Shown: piece after piece, positions 34,300-46,658 of the stretch
How positions within the stretch are numbered: the stretch's first letter is position 1
Layout of the letters: every line of letters starts with the position of its first letter
NCBI GenBank assembly: GCA_022059125.1
Contig: JAEUWY010000023.1
Span: forward strand, 1,922,001 to 1,986,000
Source: Corynespora cassiicola
Lineage: Eukaryota > Ascomycota > Dothideomycetes > Pleosporales > Corynesporascaceae
Length of the DNA stretch: 64,000 nucleotides
Direction: 5' to 3'
The notes under the pieces: generated by a model
Told to the model about the DNA's origin: nothing
What the model saw: the letters and a program-made list of their open reading frames with translations, nothing else
Database searches by the model: none
Position numbers and translations under genes: made by a program

Positions 34300-37200
34300 G
34301 CTGACCACTACAGCCTAGCTTTGTTATGGTGCAGGCAGGCAAAAGAAGTGAGATGGAGGAAGTTGTCCAGCGAAAGAGCGTTTGTAAAGCTCTGTGAGTC
34401 GTAAGTGTAGAGCATACCATACCAATTTGCGCTAGCGCCACCACCCATTACTATGACTGAGTCTGCGTAGTGAAAGCGCGTCACAGTAACTCCTTGACCA
34501 TTGCCTTCTGTTTTATATCTCTTATATTAGAACAATCATTATCTTTCTACCCGTATTGTCGTTACTCGAAACCAGTGGTATCGTTCCGCAGACTCGAAGC
34601 CATCACTGTGATGTGATAATAAGTGACTGACCTTGGCTGCTTCTCGTATAGCAACTTCCCGTGTGTAGATAGCTAAACAAGAAGATCTAATAGTCATCAA
34701 GGTTTTTTTTTTCAGGAATAATTGCTTTGTACCCTCTGAGCTTGATGACTGAGCTTGTAATCGATCAGTGACACCCAACCGGGCACACTTTTGATATTTA
34801 ATATTACTAGCAGTGGTTTGCAGAGCAAGACATGTCTCCGTCAGTGTAATTCATGAGCTGAATTTCGCGCGTTCGCCTCAATTAGTTCCACACTTCGACC
34901 GAGAACATTCTCATATTTTGCTATCGTATCTACTAGGTTGTGTAAAAGGGCAACTCTCGCCTCTAGCATTGATAGGGAGACGACATTTTGCATAGGACTC
35001 GTTCCAGTTGAACACGTTTTATATCTGTGGCCGTTCGTCCAAGACCCTCACTGAGTAGAAGATCGGACATAGTATTCAAAGGTGGGCTTTTATCGAGCTT
35101 CTGTATTCATGGTTAGATGTCTGTTCCATGCCGTGTCCAGTGACAAATCCCTCCCCCCCCCTGCTAGCTGCCCAAAAGGATTTGCACTAAACATTGGGGA
35201 AAAGATCATAGACACCCAGTTAGACTTGATGACAATCAATTCAGGGGCATATACAGTGGATACAGTCAGGGTAGAATCCTGCTCGACGTAAACAGTGTTG
35301 GTATCATTAAACTGGTTGCCACTGTCACACCTTTTCTGGTTGGTTGATGTGCTAGCATCGGTTCCAAAGGTATTATGTCACATTAGTTGCTCACCATTGA
35401 TGATAAGTGGGTGGTAGCGTCCAAGTTCGTACGTATGATCAGCTTTTCGATGCAGTCATACCTTATTTTGAAACTGGCATGTAGGAATGAATGCATACGA
35501 CGTCAAAGCATACTATACTTACAGATTCGATTGACGTGATCATCCTATATACCGTGTATCTCACCCTCGCCCTCGCTTCGAAAAGCCTCCGCAAAAACTC
35601 CTCGTACCTTTTCCCCAAGATTACAGCCTTGGCCATGACATGCCCGCGTACCTTTCGCAGACCCACACCGTTCATCCAGATCTCGCGCCACAACCGTCGA
35701 CATCCCAACCTCTTGCCCCAAGTCGGTCGATCACACACACACACCCTCACACATAGCAACATCCGCGCGCACGAATCCAAACCCTCAAACGACCCACCGC
35801 CCTCTTGCCTTAAACCACTCAACCACGGTTCCCCAGCCCGATCTCCCTCTTCCTCCTCCTCCTCCCCCCCACGATACAACCCCCCAGTCCTACACTCCCA
35901 AACACCCTACCTCACCTTACTTTGCGCCGCCTCAGCCCGCGACCGCCCCAAACCGCCTCACCAGCCTGAGGAACCCCAACCCGCCCTAGCTCCCGAAATC
36001 CCAAACCGCCCGCGCCCAACCCTCACCACCCATCCCACGAAGCGGTCACCACAGCACAGCACAGCACAGTCCCTCCTCTGCTGAAACACCCATCGCCCGC
36101 CTCGCCGCCCCCCCCCCGATCGACCGCACCCAAGGCTTCCAAAGAAGCAACGAACAAAAAGGAAAAAGAAAGGCCGCGAGGGGTAATGGTGCGACGTGCA
36201 CCCACCCACTCACCCACGCAAACCCCCCCCCCCTCAAGTGGCCTTCCCTCCCCGCAACGACCCCTACCTCCTTGTCAGGGCAAGGACGGCGGGCATTGAC
36301 GTGGACGTGACATGACGCATGGCGGATACCGTACCGTACCATTGTTACCAAAATAGTTCCGCGACGGGTGGCGGACAGGTGGCAGGCCATGTCAGGGCGG
36401 GTCAAGGCGTGGCATGCTAGGGACGTATGCAGGGTAAGGGGGTCCAGGCCAGGTGTGCGCGAGTCGTGTGACGGGAAGGGGGGGGGGGGTGTGGACATGT
36501 GGCGGTGCAGCGTAGCGTAGCGCAACGCAGTGCAATGCAGTGTGCTAGGAGATGCATGCACCAACGTGTGAGGGCCTTCGCAGTGGAAACGTTGGGTAGG
36601 GGAGGCGGAGCCGGGGCTCGGCGTGAGGCTTGGGGAGGCTTGCTGTGAGCGCGAGGGCCGTGTGGGTTTGATGGATAGTAGGCTTACCCAGCTAGCTAGC
36701 CAACGAAGGGGGTGTGTTTTGCGCATTGAGAATGCGCGCTGGGGGGGGGCAGAGGAAAAGGGCCATGTGTACATGTGTGCATCCGAATCTTTTGTTTCGA
36801 CCGGCCGAGGGTCCGGCCGTCGGGAGCTGGCACATGAATGGGCGTACACTTTTTGTGCCTATACTCGCGACGATACAATGCATGCGAGCGAGAGCAAGCA
36901 GTCGACCGACCGGCCGACCCACAACAAACACCAAGAGTTGCATAGGAACAGAAGCACGAGCACGTTTCGACACAAAAATAAGTACTATGAATGTGTTTTG
37001 CAGAGTAGTGCATGCAATACATTCGATGATGCATCAAGGGAAAAAAATATCCATGTGCTACTAGCCCACGCCGAGGTCTTCGCACCCCTTACCTACGTAA
37101 ACTACCAACTAACGCTTGCAGACAGACGAATTACCGATTTACATATTCGACGACAAAAAAAGGGGATCTGCTAGATTCCGGCCTGCCAAGCGGCGACGAA

Positions 37201-37840
37201 GAGAGCGCTCTGTGTAAACAAAGACAGATTCAAGGACAGAATAGAAGATAAATCGCTAAATATCAGCCTCCTGAAGCTTTGAGAGACAATAATGGGTGCT
37301 AGAAGCTGAAGGAGTGGTAGAAGAGGGAAAAAAAAAAGGCATGGCTGTAAATCGACAACTAGAATATATGTAAACGCCGTAATATGCTTTGCCTGCATGC
37401 GTAGCCTCGCAGCAGATTGGCCATCCATAGCAGCCATGAATTGGGGAGGCAGGTGGTGGTAGTATAAGTAGTAGCTCGTGCTCATAAGATCGTCATCCAT
37501 CTTGCCATGCTCTGCTTGCCATGACGGTCTCCTTGTTTCCCTCTCCCTGAAAGGGCTCGTCAATGGTGATTTCGCTTTGGGTTGCAGCTAGGAGCTTTGC
37601 GTGTCGCTGGGGATCCAGAATAATAACTTTGGGGGGTTTTGCGGGCGGCGCCCATGCTTAGAAATAAACATCATCCTTCTTGCTCCCACTCTCTGCGTAT
37701 GCAACGCTCGTACACACATCTTGCTGCCAGCCGTCTATAACCTCGATTCTTTCGTAAACCATCTCTTACAACAACACTCTATCTTGCATCTTCATCAGGG
37801 CATCATCTCTCTCTTTCTCGCAACTCTCTTCATATTAGCA
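34300..37840. other. Gene-poor, low-complexity region
   Basis: About 3.5 kb. From 35.1 to 36.5 kb it contains homopolymers (C10 at 36108-36117 and 36224-36233, G12 at 36478-36489), a CA run near 35731 and strong C/T strand bias. A 267-codon minus-strand frame at 36046-36849 is low complexity with no domain. No gene is supported. Confidence 0.5.
36478..36489. repeat. G12 homopolymer
   Basis: Twelve consecutive G. Together with two C10 runs within 400 bp it marks a G4-prone, low-complexity tract. Confidence 0.9.
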
Positions 37841-40365
37841 TTATGCGCTGGTAATCTTGCCCGCCTCGTACACCTTGCCCATGAAATCATCTGGGCTATC
37901 GCGAATCTCTTTCTTGAGTAATACTCGGGTAACCTCTTCGACGTCCCCCGTAGAGCACGACAACTCCAGGATGCCTAGCAAGCCCACTGCGACACGGGGT
38001 GGGATCTTGTCGCCTTCGATTGTGTACACATCCATGACACGGGCGGCGTGCTCCAAAGACAGGCGTTCGCAGAAAAGGGAGCTCATCATCGAATACAGAT
38101 AGTCGCGAGGTTCCACGCGGAGTTCCTCGAAACGCTTCGCAAGGGTCGGGAACTTCTTGTTGAGGACGGAGAGCGTGGTGTCGTATGCGGCCGTAATGGC
38201 AGTGCTGTCACGGATGAGGAAGGAGAGCGGCAGTGGTCGGTTGAACAGGTTGGACAGGGAGATGAAGGTGTCGGTCACGCTCATGGTGAGCAAAAATAGT
38301 CCCGCAATAAAGTGGAATCCAACAGTGGTATCGACATCTGGGCGGTAAGAAGTGTAGGCGACACAGACGTTGACCAGGTCCTGGTGAAGGGGCTGCTCGT
38401 CAACATCGTCCATCTTGGGCGCAAAGACCTTCAAATCCGGGAATACCAGCTTCGTGTTCTCGACCATGGTCGCATAGCGGCCACCGAAGGCAGCGTCACC
38501 GAGCTCCTTGATCTCGTGCTGGGCCTTCTCGAGCGCGACCCTGAAGGTGGTCTCGGTGACCTCGAGGTCGTTGCCAATGGCCTGCTTCCAGACAGCGCCG
38601 CGAAGCTTGGGAGGCACTCCGTTCCACCACATCTTCCGGTGTGTGCTCTTGTGTTCCGGGTTCCGCATCTCGTTGTCCCAGTTGGGGAGTAAAAGATTCG
38701 ACCAGTATTCTGCCTTGACTCGCTCGGCCTGCTCGCGAGCAGCGGCCTCTTTCTCTTGTCGTTCGGCCTCGAGACGTTCTAGAAGACGTCAACAGATGCT
38801 CTCGAGACCGGGGCGAAAAAGTGGGGAAACTTACCGGCCTCCTGAATGCGAGCCAGCATTTTCTGGTACTCCTTGAGATGTTTCTTCTCCTCCTTGGGGT
38901 CCTTGGGCGGCAGCCACGACGGACGAGTGCGCGACAGATATTTCTCCTTCTCAGCCGAGGGTTTGAAGGGGTCGATGAGCGGGTCGCTCTTGCGGAGGGG
39001 AGGCAGCGAGTTGGTCTTCTTCGGCTCTGGGCGATCGAGCGACGAGGCTCGAGAAAGGCCGGGCTGCTGGCGCTCAATCTCCTGTTGACGCTCGCGTTCC
39101 GTCTGGTACTCTTCCAGGTCCTCGGTGACCTTCTTTGCATCTTTGTCGAGGAATTGGTATGCATCCTCCCAAGTGTTTGTCCGCTGCCGCACCAACGGGT
39201 TTGGCAGATAATTTCCATTCACGGATGGATTCGGGGATGGGGGCGAAGGTTGCGGGGAAAACTGTCGTGATGAGCGAGCGGGCGACCGCTTCGACGGAGA
39301 AGTGCCCTTGCGGGAGACTGGGCGGCTTGGAACCGGACTCGGGTGCGACTGCGGAGGGGACCCACAGCTCGAGGGTGCAGGAGACCGCTCAGTCGGGGGC
39401 CGTGGTGAGATGGGCACGTTCTCGAGGATAGCGTCCTCGGGGACCTCGTCATCATCCTCTTCGTCGCACTCGGCCTCGCGCTCCTTGGCCGTCTTGCGAG
39501 TCCCGTGCTGCCAAGACTGTCGTCGGGGGTTGATGGTCGACGAGGGGGAGACGTCGAGATTCCGCGAGCTGCGGCGAGAGAGGCTGCGTGGTGCAGAGGG
39601 GACGGCTTGCGTGGTGCCGGGCGAGGGGGAGCGCGAGCGGCGGCCAGGGGCAGCGAGACTGGCGAGAGAGGGCGCCGAGGGCGAGGTGAAGCCCCTCCGC
39701 ATCTGCCTGCCGGGCGCATTGAGCGTCGACTGCTGGTGGTGGACTGCATTGTTGACCTGGGACTTGAGGTTCGGGTACCGCGGCTTCGAGGAGGCTGTGA
39801 GGTCGCGGAAGGAGCTGTGTGGCTGCGACGTGCTCCTCGAGGTGGCCGCTGAAGACAGTGACCTGCTCGTGCCGTCGAATACGGCCTGGTGCGAGGGCGA
39901 GGTGGGAATGTGAAAGGTGGAGGGGCCGAGATGCTGCATGTCATCTAGGTTGATGTCCTCAAAGTGTGACAGGTCGCTGGGACCCATGACGTCGGAGAGG
40001 GTGGAAGAATGGAAACTCGACGACTTGGAAGACTTTGAGTTGGTAAGGTCGGGCGGGCTGCCAGGCGCTCCGCCCAAGCCCAGGGACGAATCGGGGGCAT
40101 AGTGGTGGAGAGTGGCCATGGGCGAGCTCTGTTGTTTCTGCAGGCGCTTCTTTCGTCGAGGAAGGGCTCCGACGCGGCGGGAGGGGGCCGTCTTCTTCAA
40201 CAGGGCGTCGCGCGGAGACTGGATCAGCGAGGCGACATAGGCATGCTCCGAGATAACGTAGAGGCCCTTGGGGTGGGGATGAATATAGTGAATGTCGGCG
40301 TCGTCTCCAGCTCCAGGCCCCAGTGGAGATTGGTGTTGGTGTTGTGCGAAGAGAGTGGTGGGCAT
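37841..40365 (-). CDS. TBC-domain (Rab-GAP-like) protein with altered catalytic fingers
   Basis: Exons 40365-38835 and 38778-37841 (56-nt intron, GTAAGT..TTCTAG), 822 aa. The first 490 residues are Ser/Pro/Arg-rich and disordered. A charged helix (about 440-560) leads into [16 protein letters not shown] and a TBC domain from [20 protein letters not shown] to near the C-terminus. TBC proteins normally accelerate GTP hydrolysis by Rab GTPases with an Arg finger (IxxDxxR) and a Gln finger (YxQ). Here the matching places read [11 protein letters not shown] and VGFHFIAG, so Arg appears replaced by Leu and Gln by Phe. It may bind a Rab without classical GAP activity. Short helix breaks and divergence leave the alignment by eye slightly uncertain. 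Confidence 0.8.
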
Positions 40366-40968
40366 GGCGAGGGTTGGGGGAGCGCAATTTCGGGAGAGGT
40401 AATAACGCTAAGCCCCTGATTTGCGCGCGAGCATGCCCCTGTTAGTGTGTGCAGGAGGCTCGATGGGCGGTCAACGGCAGGGGCGATCAGTGTTGAGCTC
40501 TTGTTCTCGGTCGTGAACTGGCAGAGGGCGCAATGGGAGCAATTGAACAATATACAGGCTGCGGGCGGAGGGGCCCTCGGGCACGACACCTGGGCACTGC
40601 CTTAGGGTCGGCATAGGCCACGCGCAGGGGTCAGGGAAGCGGCGGACTTGATTGTAGGAGGTGTTGCAGGCGTCTCTAGAAGCCGAATGCGTAGGAGACT
40701 GGCCAGCTCTGAAACCCGACGGCTGGTGTGGCTGGTACCCGCAGCATGCAGCATACCGCCAGCCTACCGCCAGCCTGCCGCCAGCCTTGACATCACGATG
40801 CGATAGATAAAGGCAGCCGGCCGGCCCAATCGTGTACCTTGGGAGCGACGCTGCCTGCAGCTGCCTGCGGCCGCATGGCTGACAGCTCCCCACGCCCGCC
40901 CTCTGTCATCGAGATCCAAGGCAGGCCGTGAGGGCAAGCAGGTTTTTTCCGACATCAACATTGCACCT
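40366..40968. other. Intergenic region between TBC and TERT genes
   Basis: Promoter side of the TBC gene and 3' side of telomerase. Includes a short tandem repeat of a CCGCCAGCCT-like 10-11-mer (three copies, 40756-40787). Confidence 0.5.
40756..40787. repeat. Short tandem repeat, three units of about 11 bp
   Basis: ACCGCCAGCCT, ACCGCCAGCCT, GCCGCCAGCC in direct succession. Confidence 0.75.
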
Positions 40969-43900
40969 CTATCGAGCCCAAGTCTCCGACGCTTCCGCCG
41001 CATTCTGCAGGCCAAGCGACGGCGGCGATGGCGCACTGGCGCCGTCGAGCATGCGCCTTTCCGCACTGCTGGCCGGGCGGACCGCAGCCAGTGACTGTTC
41101 GAGCGACGACAGGAGCGCGCCATGCTGCGTCTGTCGCCGCTGAAACGCAGCCTTGAAGGCCTTACACGCCAGCCTATCCTCGCCCTGTTAGCATTGCCCG
41201 CCCACTGTGAGACACCAATCATCCATGCGGAGCCACACTGACCACTGCACCTGTCTCCGCGACACCGCACTCCGAACCATCTCCACGTTTTGGCTCCATC
41301 TGCCTCGCGCCCGCCGCCGCCGCTGCAGCATCACGAACGCGAGCGCAACCAGCCCGTCGACCGTCTCTGTGCCCGCCCATTCACGTCAGTGATGCTCGCC
41401 AGGGTTGCATGGTCCGCGGTTGGGGCCCGATCGGCAATGCGCTGCAGAGCCTGAGGCGCTTGCCGATTCGCTTTTTTGGACGCCCTTACGCTTTCGGGGA
41501 AAGACGTACTGATAAGCAGGCTCGACTGTGTCCGTCTGGCCTTGGACAGCCTGCGCATATATTCAAACGACCTCACCGCCGCTTCGTGGAAGCCTTGGAA
41601 CAGGTTTGCCAGCACCGTCTGCGGCCGGTTGAAGCTCGTGTCCACGAACATGGCCTGCATCTGCATCTTGAACGCGCTGCCCTGCCTGTCAGCTTTGTTT
41701 TTCTCCCTCTCCTTCGCCCCTGCTTTGCTTCTGCCGCAACCCAGACTATCGAACAGTTTGTTTTCAAGTGCCGAGCTCATGCTGCGATGGGTACTCACTT
41801 GAGTGTTCTCCGGTGGAATGTCTGCCCTGGTGCTTTTGACAAATCGACAGTCAACGAGTCCACGACAGCTGCACGTGTCAGGCCATACCAAGCTTCCTGT
41901 TCGCAATTCGGACTTACATGCTTGCCCAGAACGCTCCGCGTTCTTGCGGACTTCCAGGGTCCTGGTGTCGATGAGAACGCCACAGTAGGGGAACCTGTCA
42001 TCCGAGACACTTCTGGGGACGCGGTACCCGCCCTCAGCGACCGTGTCGAAATTAGTCAACGACTTGGATGCCTTCACCGACACCCCGTACTCTGGGCTGC
42101 CGCGGTGCATGACCTGGACAAATCGCTCCGCCAGCTCCTTGCGTGCGGATATCAGACAAAAATCATCCAGAAGCCGCAGTAGAAGCGTGTCCGGCTGCAG
42201 CGCGAAGCTTAGCTTGTCCTGTTCGAGTTCCGCATAGAAGAAATTGCACAGGATGCTCGACAGCACCGAACCCTGGGGGATGCCAGTCTTCTGGCGGTAG
42301 TAGCGCTTCCCCATCTTGACAATGTTGCGTTCGACGTGCTCCCGCAACAGGTACAGAACGTCGTCCCTGCTCTCGACATGTTGCACCGATGTATTGACAA
42401 AGACCGTGTTCGCCCTTGAGCCAGCCAATTTATCGCGCACGAGATGGTCAAACGACACCTGCTCTCTTGCACCGTTCGTGTGCGAAAGATAGCGCTTGAG
42501 CGGTGCTGGGTTCACGTACTGTCCAGCGAGCTGCTGTAGGTGGCCTAGTGGACTTACTTGGACATGCTTACCCGTCCGATACTCATCCATGGACACGAGC
42601 GACTCGACCATGCTCAACAGACGTTGCTGCGGTATTGTGTCAAAGCAAGACTGCACATCTACTTTGGCAAAGTAGAGCGGCCGATCGCCCAGGCCCTGCT
42701 CTTGCAGTGCCTGCCTGAAAGAAGCTAGCTTGGGAAACATGTCACCAACGGAGAAAAGCGAGGACCCGAATCGATCGGGTTGGAGCGACTGTTCCGGTCA
42801 GCAAATCCTTCAACCGATTATCCCATGTACTCGCCTTTTCGTAGTTGAGAATGTTGAATACTGGACCCATGACGGAGTTAATACTCCGTCCGAGCACCAT
42901 TGAACCATTGCGCATCACCTGTGGCCTTCTTTTGAGATTGGTGATCATCCTCACGCCTGCCGTCTTTGGCAGCAGCCGGACTTTGCTGAAGCCGAGCGTT
43001 CGCATTGACAAGAGCCTCGCGGCTCGCTCCATTGGCAGCTCCTCAAACAAATCCGTCTTGATGGTCGCCAAAGACGGCTCCGTCAACATGCGCCAAACAT
43101 CATGCCGGAAGTAAAAAAGCCGGTTGCGATGGACGTTGGACTCGGTCACGTGGAAGTTTGTCCTTATCAGGGGTATCAGGAAGGAGTCGAATAGCCAATA
43201 TACAAGTTCCAGGAATATTTCTTGTCGTTTGTCGAAATCGGACTTGGCCATTTTGGTGGTGGTGTGCTGACCAGGCGGTCGGAGCCAGGCTAAAGTCGAA
43301 ATCTGCGCTACAGTAAACACCGGCTCTGTCCAAGATGCAAGGGGTGCATTACCTGGATCTTCTGCGTGACTTGGTGTAGGTTGAGGCTTTCGAACCTGCG
43401 CATGCACACGAACTCGTCGACCCAGTACAAGATGATGCGCTTGTTGTCCTCGTTGCCCCAGAATGCATTGGGAATGACTCTTGCGATGATGGCTCGGCAA
43501 AAGGCGGATACATGTGCCGTGGGACACGCCATGTCTGTGAAACTAGGCTGCTGTACCGCTCGACATTTCGATCCTGGGGGCTCATCTCCGTTATCGCCCT
43601 GTGCTGACGCTGCAACCTCGTCCGGCTGAAGGGATATTTTCCTCCACTCTGGTCTGGAGGATAATAGTACACCCTACAGGAAATCAGCAATGCTCATTTC
43701 CCACAAGTATTGGTAGTACCTCGATCGGGCAATAGTGGCGCAGCATCTCCATGTAGGAGCACTTGGAGTTGAGCTTGCGCATCTTATCGACCATCGCAAC
43801 GACGTCTCCCCGCAGACGTTTTGGAATGTGCGATTTCCACTTCTTGATGGCGTTTGCATCGTGTGATAGGCCCTTCTGGGTCAATTCACGTTCCATCGCA

Positions 43901-45244
43901 TGGTGTATCTCTTTTTCGCGCAGCGTGTAGTCCTTGAAGGGCATGGCAGTCTCTCTGGAATCCACCCTCGAGGTGAAGACATTGTGCATGCCAAACTGAC
44001 GCGGGAACATGTAACGCAGTATGTGTATAGTTTGGAGGCTGTCACCAAGGTCTGGGAAGCGATTCAACACGTCTGTGAGCAAGTCAGCCACCGCATCCAT
44101 CAGCGTGTTGCAGAGTGGAACCAACGTATATGCCGCATTCCAAAGCGGACGCCACCCTTGGCATTGAGAGCTGCACGCGCGTAAAACATGCGGCCACGAA
44201 CAATGGTAATAGCACCCGACTTTCTGTCTTCGGAGAAGAGAGCGTTGGGTTTGCGGCCTGAGCTTTCAGTGGTTGCGAGGGCATTCCCAGTTTTGGGAGC
44301 ATCGAGCTTCACCTCCGATAGAGGAATTCCTGATATGTTAGCCTTGTCCTGGACAGAGGAGGGGCCTTGCTAACCACTCATTTGAATGTAGTTTCCAGAA
44401 GAGTCGTCAACAGGACAGAAGATGTCACAGTCACTGAGCAAGTCGATCATGATGTGCTGACCTCTTTGCCCGAGCAGAGCATGCAGTCGACGCCATACTG
44501 GGCCCTTGAGAGCCTCGACGTTGGTGTTTGGTCTCTGCAGGACCATTCCGGGTACCTGAAGGCCTGGATTGACCTTGGCATCGTTTTGGCGTCTCGAGGC
44601 ATATCGCTGGAATCCATGACAGAGAAGATGGGGGGGCCGATGGGAGTTTGCTCTTTTGAAGGCCCGCCAGATGACAAAGTCTACAATCTACCATCACTTA
44701 GCATTGTGCTGGGGGTGATTGGGTGATGTAAAGAAGACAAGCGGGGGATTTGATTGAAAAAGATATGGATGCTAATATTACGGCGAAACGGCACACGTAG
44801 ACCTACCTCGGACTGAAGAAAATAGCCCTCTTTGAAAGTGGCACCGGTGGTGCCGTATGGCCGTTCCTGGGAGAAGGATTCCAAGTCCCTCTCCCGCTCT
44901 CGTGCGACACGGTCTGGGCTGGCGGCGTTGGAGTTGGGCGGCACAGCCACCAATGTGGTGTCGAGCAAGCGGGCCAGGTCGACGTCGAGTGCATGCGTCG
45001 CGCTGTCAGGCAGCGGATGCTTAGCAGGCCGTCCCAGCTGCAAAATCCTCCGACGTCTGTTTTTCGAGGAGCTCGGTAGCTGTGACAGCAGATAGTGGCG
45101 CAAGGCCAGGAGCTCAGGGTAGATGCGTGCTAGCACGGGGTGGTCAACGGAGGCAGCAGTTGTGGCAACGGGAGATTGGCTGCCAGCATCCCTGGACCTC
45201 TTTGGGGGTCTACCGCCGACGTGGGTGCCGCGTTTCCTCTTCAT
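40969..45244 (-). CDS. TERT: Telomerase reverse transcriptase (catalytic subunit)
   Basis: Eleven exons: 45244-44807, 44687-44375, 44329-44126, 44072-43720, 43673-43353, 43302-42835, 42788-41918, 41868-41799, 41676-41510, 41366-41243, 41173-40969; 1,177 aa. Joins give TEN-domain text (SEIVDFVIWRAFKR, PNTNVEALKGPVWRRL, SGNYIQMSG), the RNA-binding domain (IHVLNRFPDLGD, VSAFCRAIIARVIPNAFWG, FDSFLIPLIRTNF), RT motifs 1/2 (GFSKVRLLPKTAGVRMITNL), A (AKVDVQSCFDTIP, Asp743), B' (KTGIPQGSVLSS), C (LLDDF, Asp907/908), E (FPYCGVLIDTRTL) and the C-terminal extension (TLNAFKMQMQAMFVD, LLIKTVDGLVALAFVML, RQVQWLACKAFKAAF). It extends telomere 3' ends from an RNA template. Intron 6 (42834-42789) is GC-AG (AAG|GCGAGT..AACAG); a GT-AG reading stops in frame. 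A 39-nt GTAAGT..GACAG segment in exon 7 (42557-42519) could be a further intron. Confidence 0.93.
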
Positions 45245-45628
45245 GGCGGCTGGGGGTGGTCAGTGGGAAGCGCAGGCGTGGGGACGCGAGGTGGTGGACG
45301 CGACGGCGACGCTATCGAGGGCCGAAGTTGTTATTCGCCCAGGCCGCGACGCACAGTCTCTCCTGAGGCCGGGATCTGGGGACGGGCGTGGGAAAAGGAA
45401 TCAGGTTGAAGGCGGGCTGCTGCTCCGATCTACGCTCGCTTGGGCTGGGGTGCTAAACATGGCATGCGATTTTGAGTTCATTTGCTAATTTGCTGGAGGA
45501 TCCAGCGCAGGGTGGCAGGGTGTAGTCTGCTCGGCGCGGTGCCCCATGCGGTCGCGAGAGGCCAGGGGCAGAGATTGGGTCGCCTTGTATGCGTCGCGAG
45601 GTGGTGACACAGCAAGCAGAGCAGCCCG

Positions 45629-45660
45629 CTGGCAACTCTGGCAACTCTGGCAGCTCTGGC
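45629..45660. repeat. CTGGCAACT-type 9-bp tandem repeat
   Basis: Three and a half units (CTGGCAACT, CTGGCAACT, CTGGCAGCT, CTGG..), running into a CTCTGGCCAGAG palindrome. Confidence 0.75.
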
Positions 45661-46638
45661 CAGAGAGTTGCGAAAGGGGCACTCGGGGCTGGCCTCAGAT
45701 TGGACGGTCCGTCTCGGGAGGCTGCTGTCTAGCGCACCGACGGGACGAGGGACGCATTCCGCGTCGACTAGGCGGTTAGGCGGTGCTAGACGCTGGAGCA
45801 GCTGCGAGCAGGCCCGTCGACGATGCGACGATGCGACGAATGCCCGCGGCCAGCTGCTCAGCGAAAAATACCCACGGGCGCAGGGGAGCGGGCCTCTGTC
45901 CACAGCAGTGCCGCAATGGCGAAAAAACCAATGCTGACGGCGACGGCTCAGCAACGGCTCGCGTACTACATATGCAATGCCAGCCAGGCCCCGGGCGGCC
46001 CATCGCTCCTCCAAATCACCCTCAGGCCTTCGAGAAGGGCCAGCCCCGCCAATCACGCCGGCGCCGCCTCGGAACGGTCAACGGACTGCCTTGGCTGGTG
46101 CGCCGTGGTGGTGGTCGCTCTCTCGTTCACCCTCCCGTGCTCCCGTAGATCAGCAACCCACCTCCAACCTCGACCGTGTGGCTCACCCACTCCCGCACCC
46201 TAAGCCCCCTCGGCCCAGCACGCTGCCATTCTCGCCGCTCTCGTCCTCTGCCTTCGTCCGCCCCGAGCCCTCTCCCTCTCCCTCTGGCGCTCCCCCGCTC
46301 CTTCGTGCCTCGTACCCTCCCGCCGCGAGCGCTGCCGTCGCCGTCGACTCGCCCTCTCGCCGGCGCGTGAGAAGCAGTTCAGCCTGAAACACCAGACCTG
46401 GGCTGTCCTCCTGGCCGACCACCCGCCTCTCCGCGTTCATTGGCCCGCCCGCGGATAGATTGAGGGCTCGCAAGTGTGAGTTGTTCGTCTGCTACCCTGT
46501 CGGCCTCGATTTGAGGGTGCCTAAGCTTCCCTCCGTCCCCTCTACACCGCCACAGGCTGATTGGCTGATCTCGTCCCGTCAGTATCGCTCAACTGCCTTG
46601 ATTCGCGCCCACGCCCTTCGTCGCCGTGAATCAGGACC

Positions 46639-46650
46639 ATGGTCGGGTAG
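46639..46650 (+). promoter_or_regulatory. Minimal upstream ORF before the RhoGEF start
   Basis: ATG GTC GGG TAG, in a favourable context (ggaccATGg), ends 8 nt before the main ATG at 46659 and is out of frame with it. Such a placement can lower initiation at the main start. Confidence 0.45.
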
Positions 46651-46658
46651 GGGTCACA

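Larger units (their letters stand above)
45245..46658. promoter_or_regulatory. Divergent intergenic region, TERT / RhoGEF
   Basis: 1.4 kb between the two ATGs, GC-rich, with many spurious frames. Holds a small tandem repeat at 45629-45660 and a minimal upstream ORF just before the RhoGEF start. No TATA box recognised. Confidence 0.5.

Noticed and set aside
36046..36849. 267-codon minus-strand frame
   Set aside because: Composed of homopolymer and simple-sequence translation (Pro/His/Thr); not credible protein.
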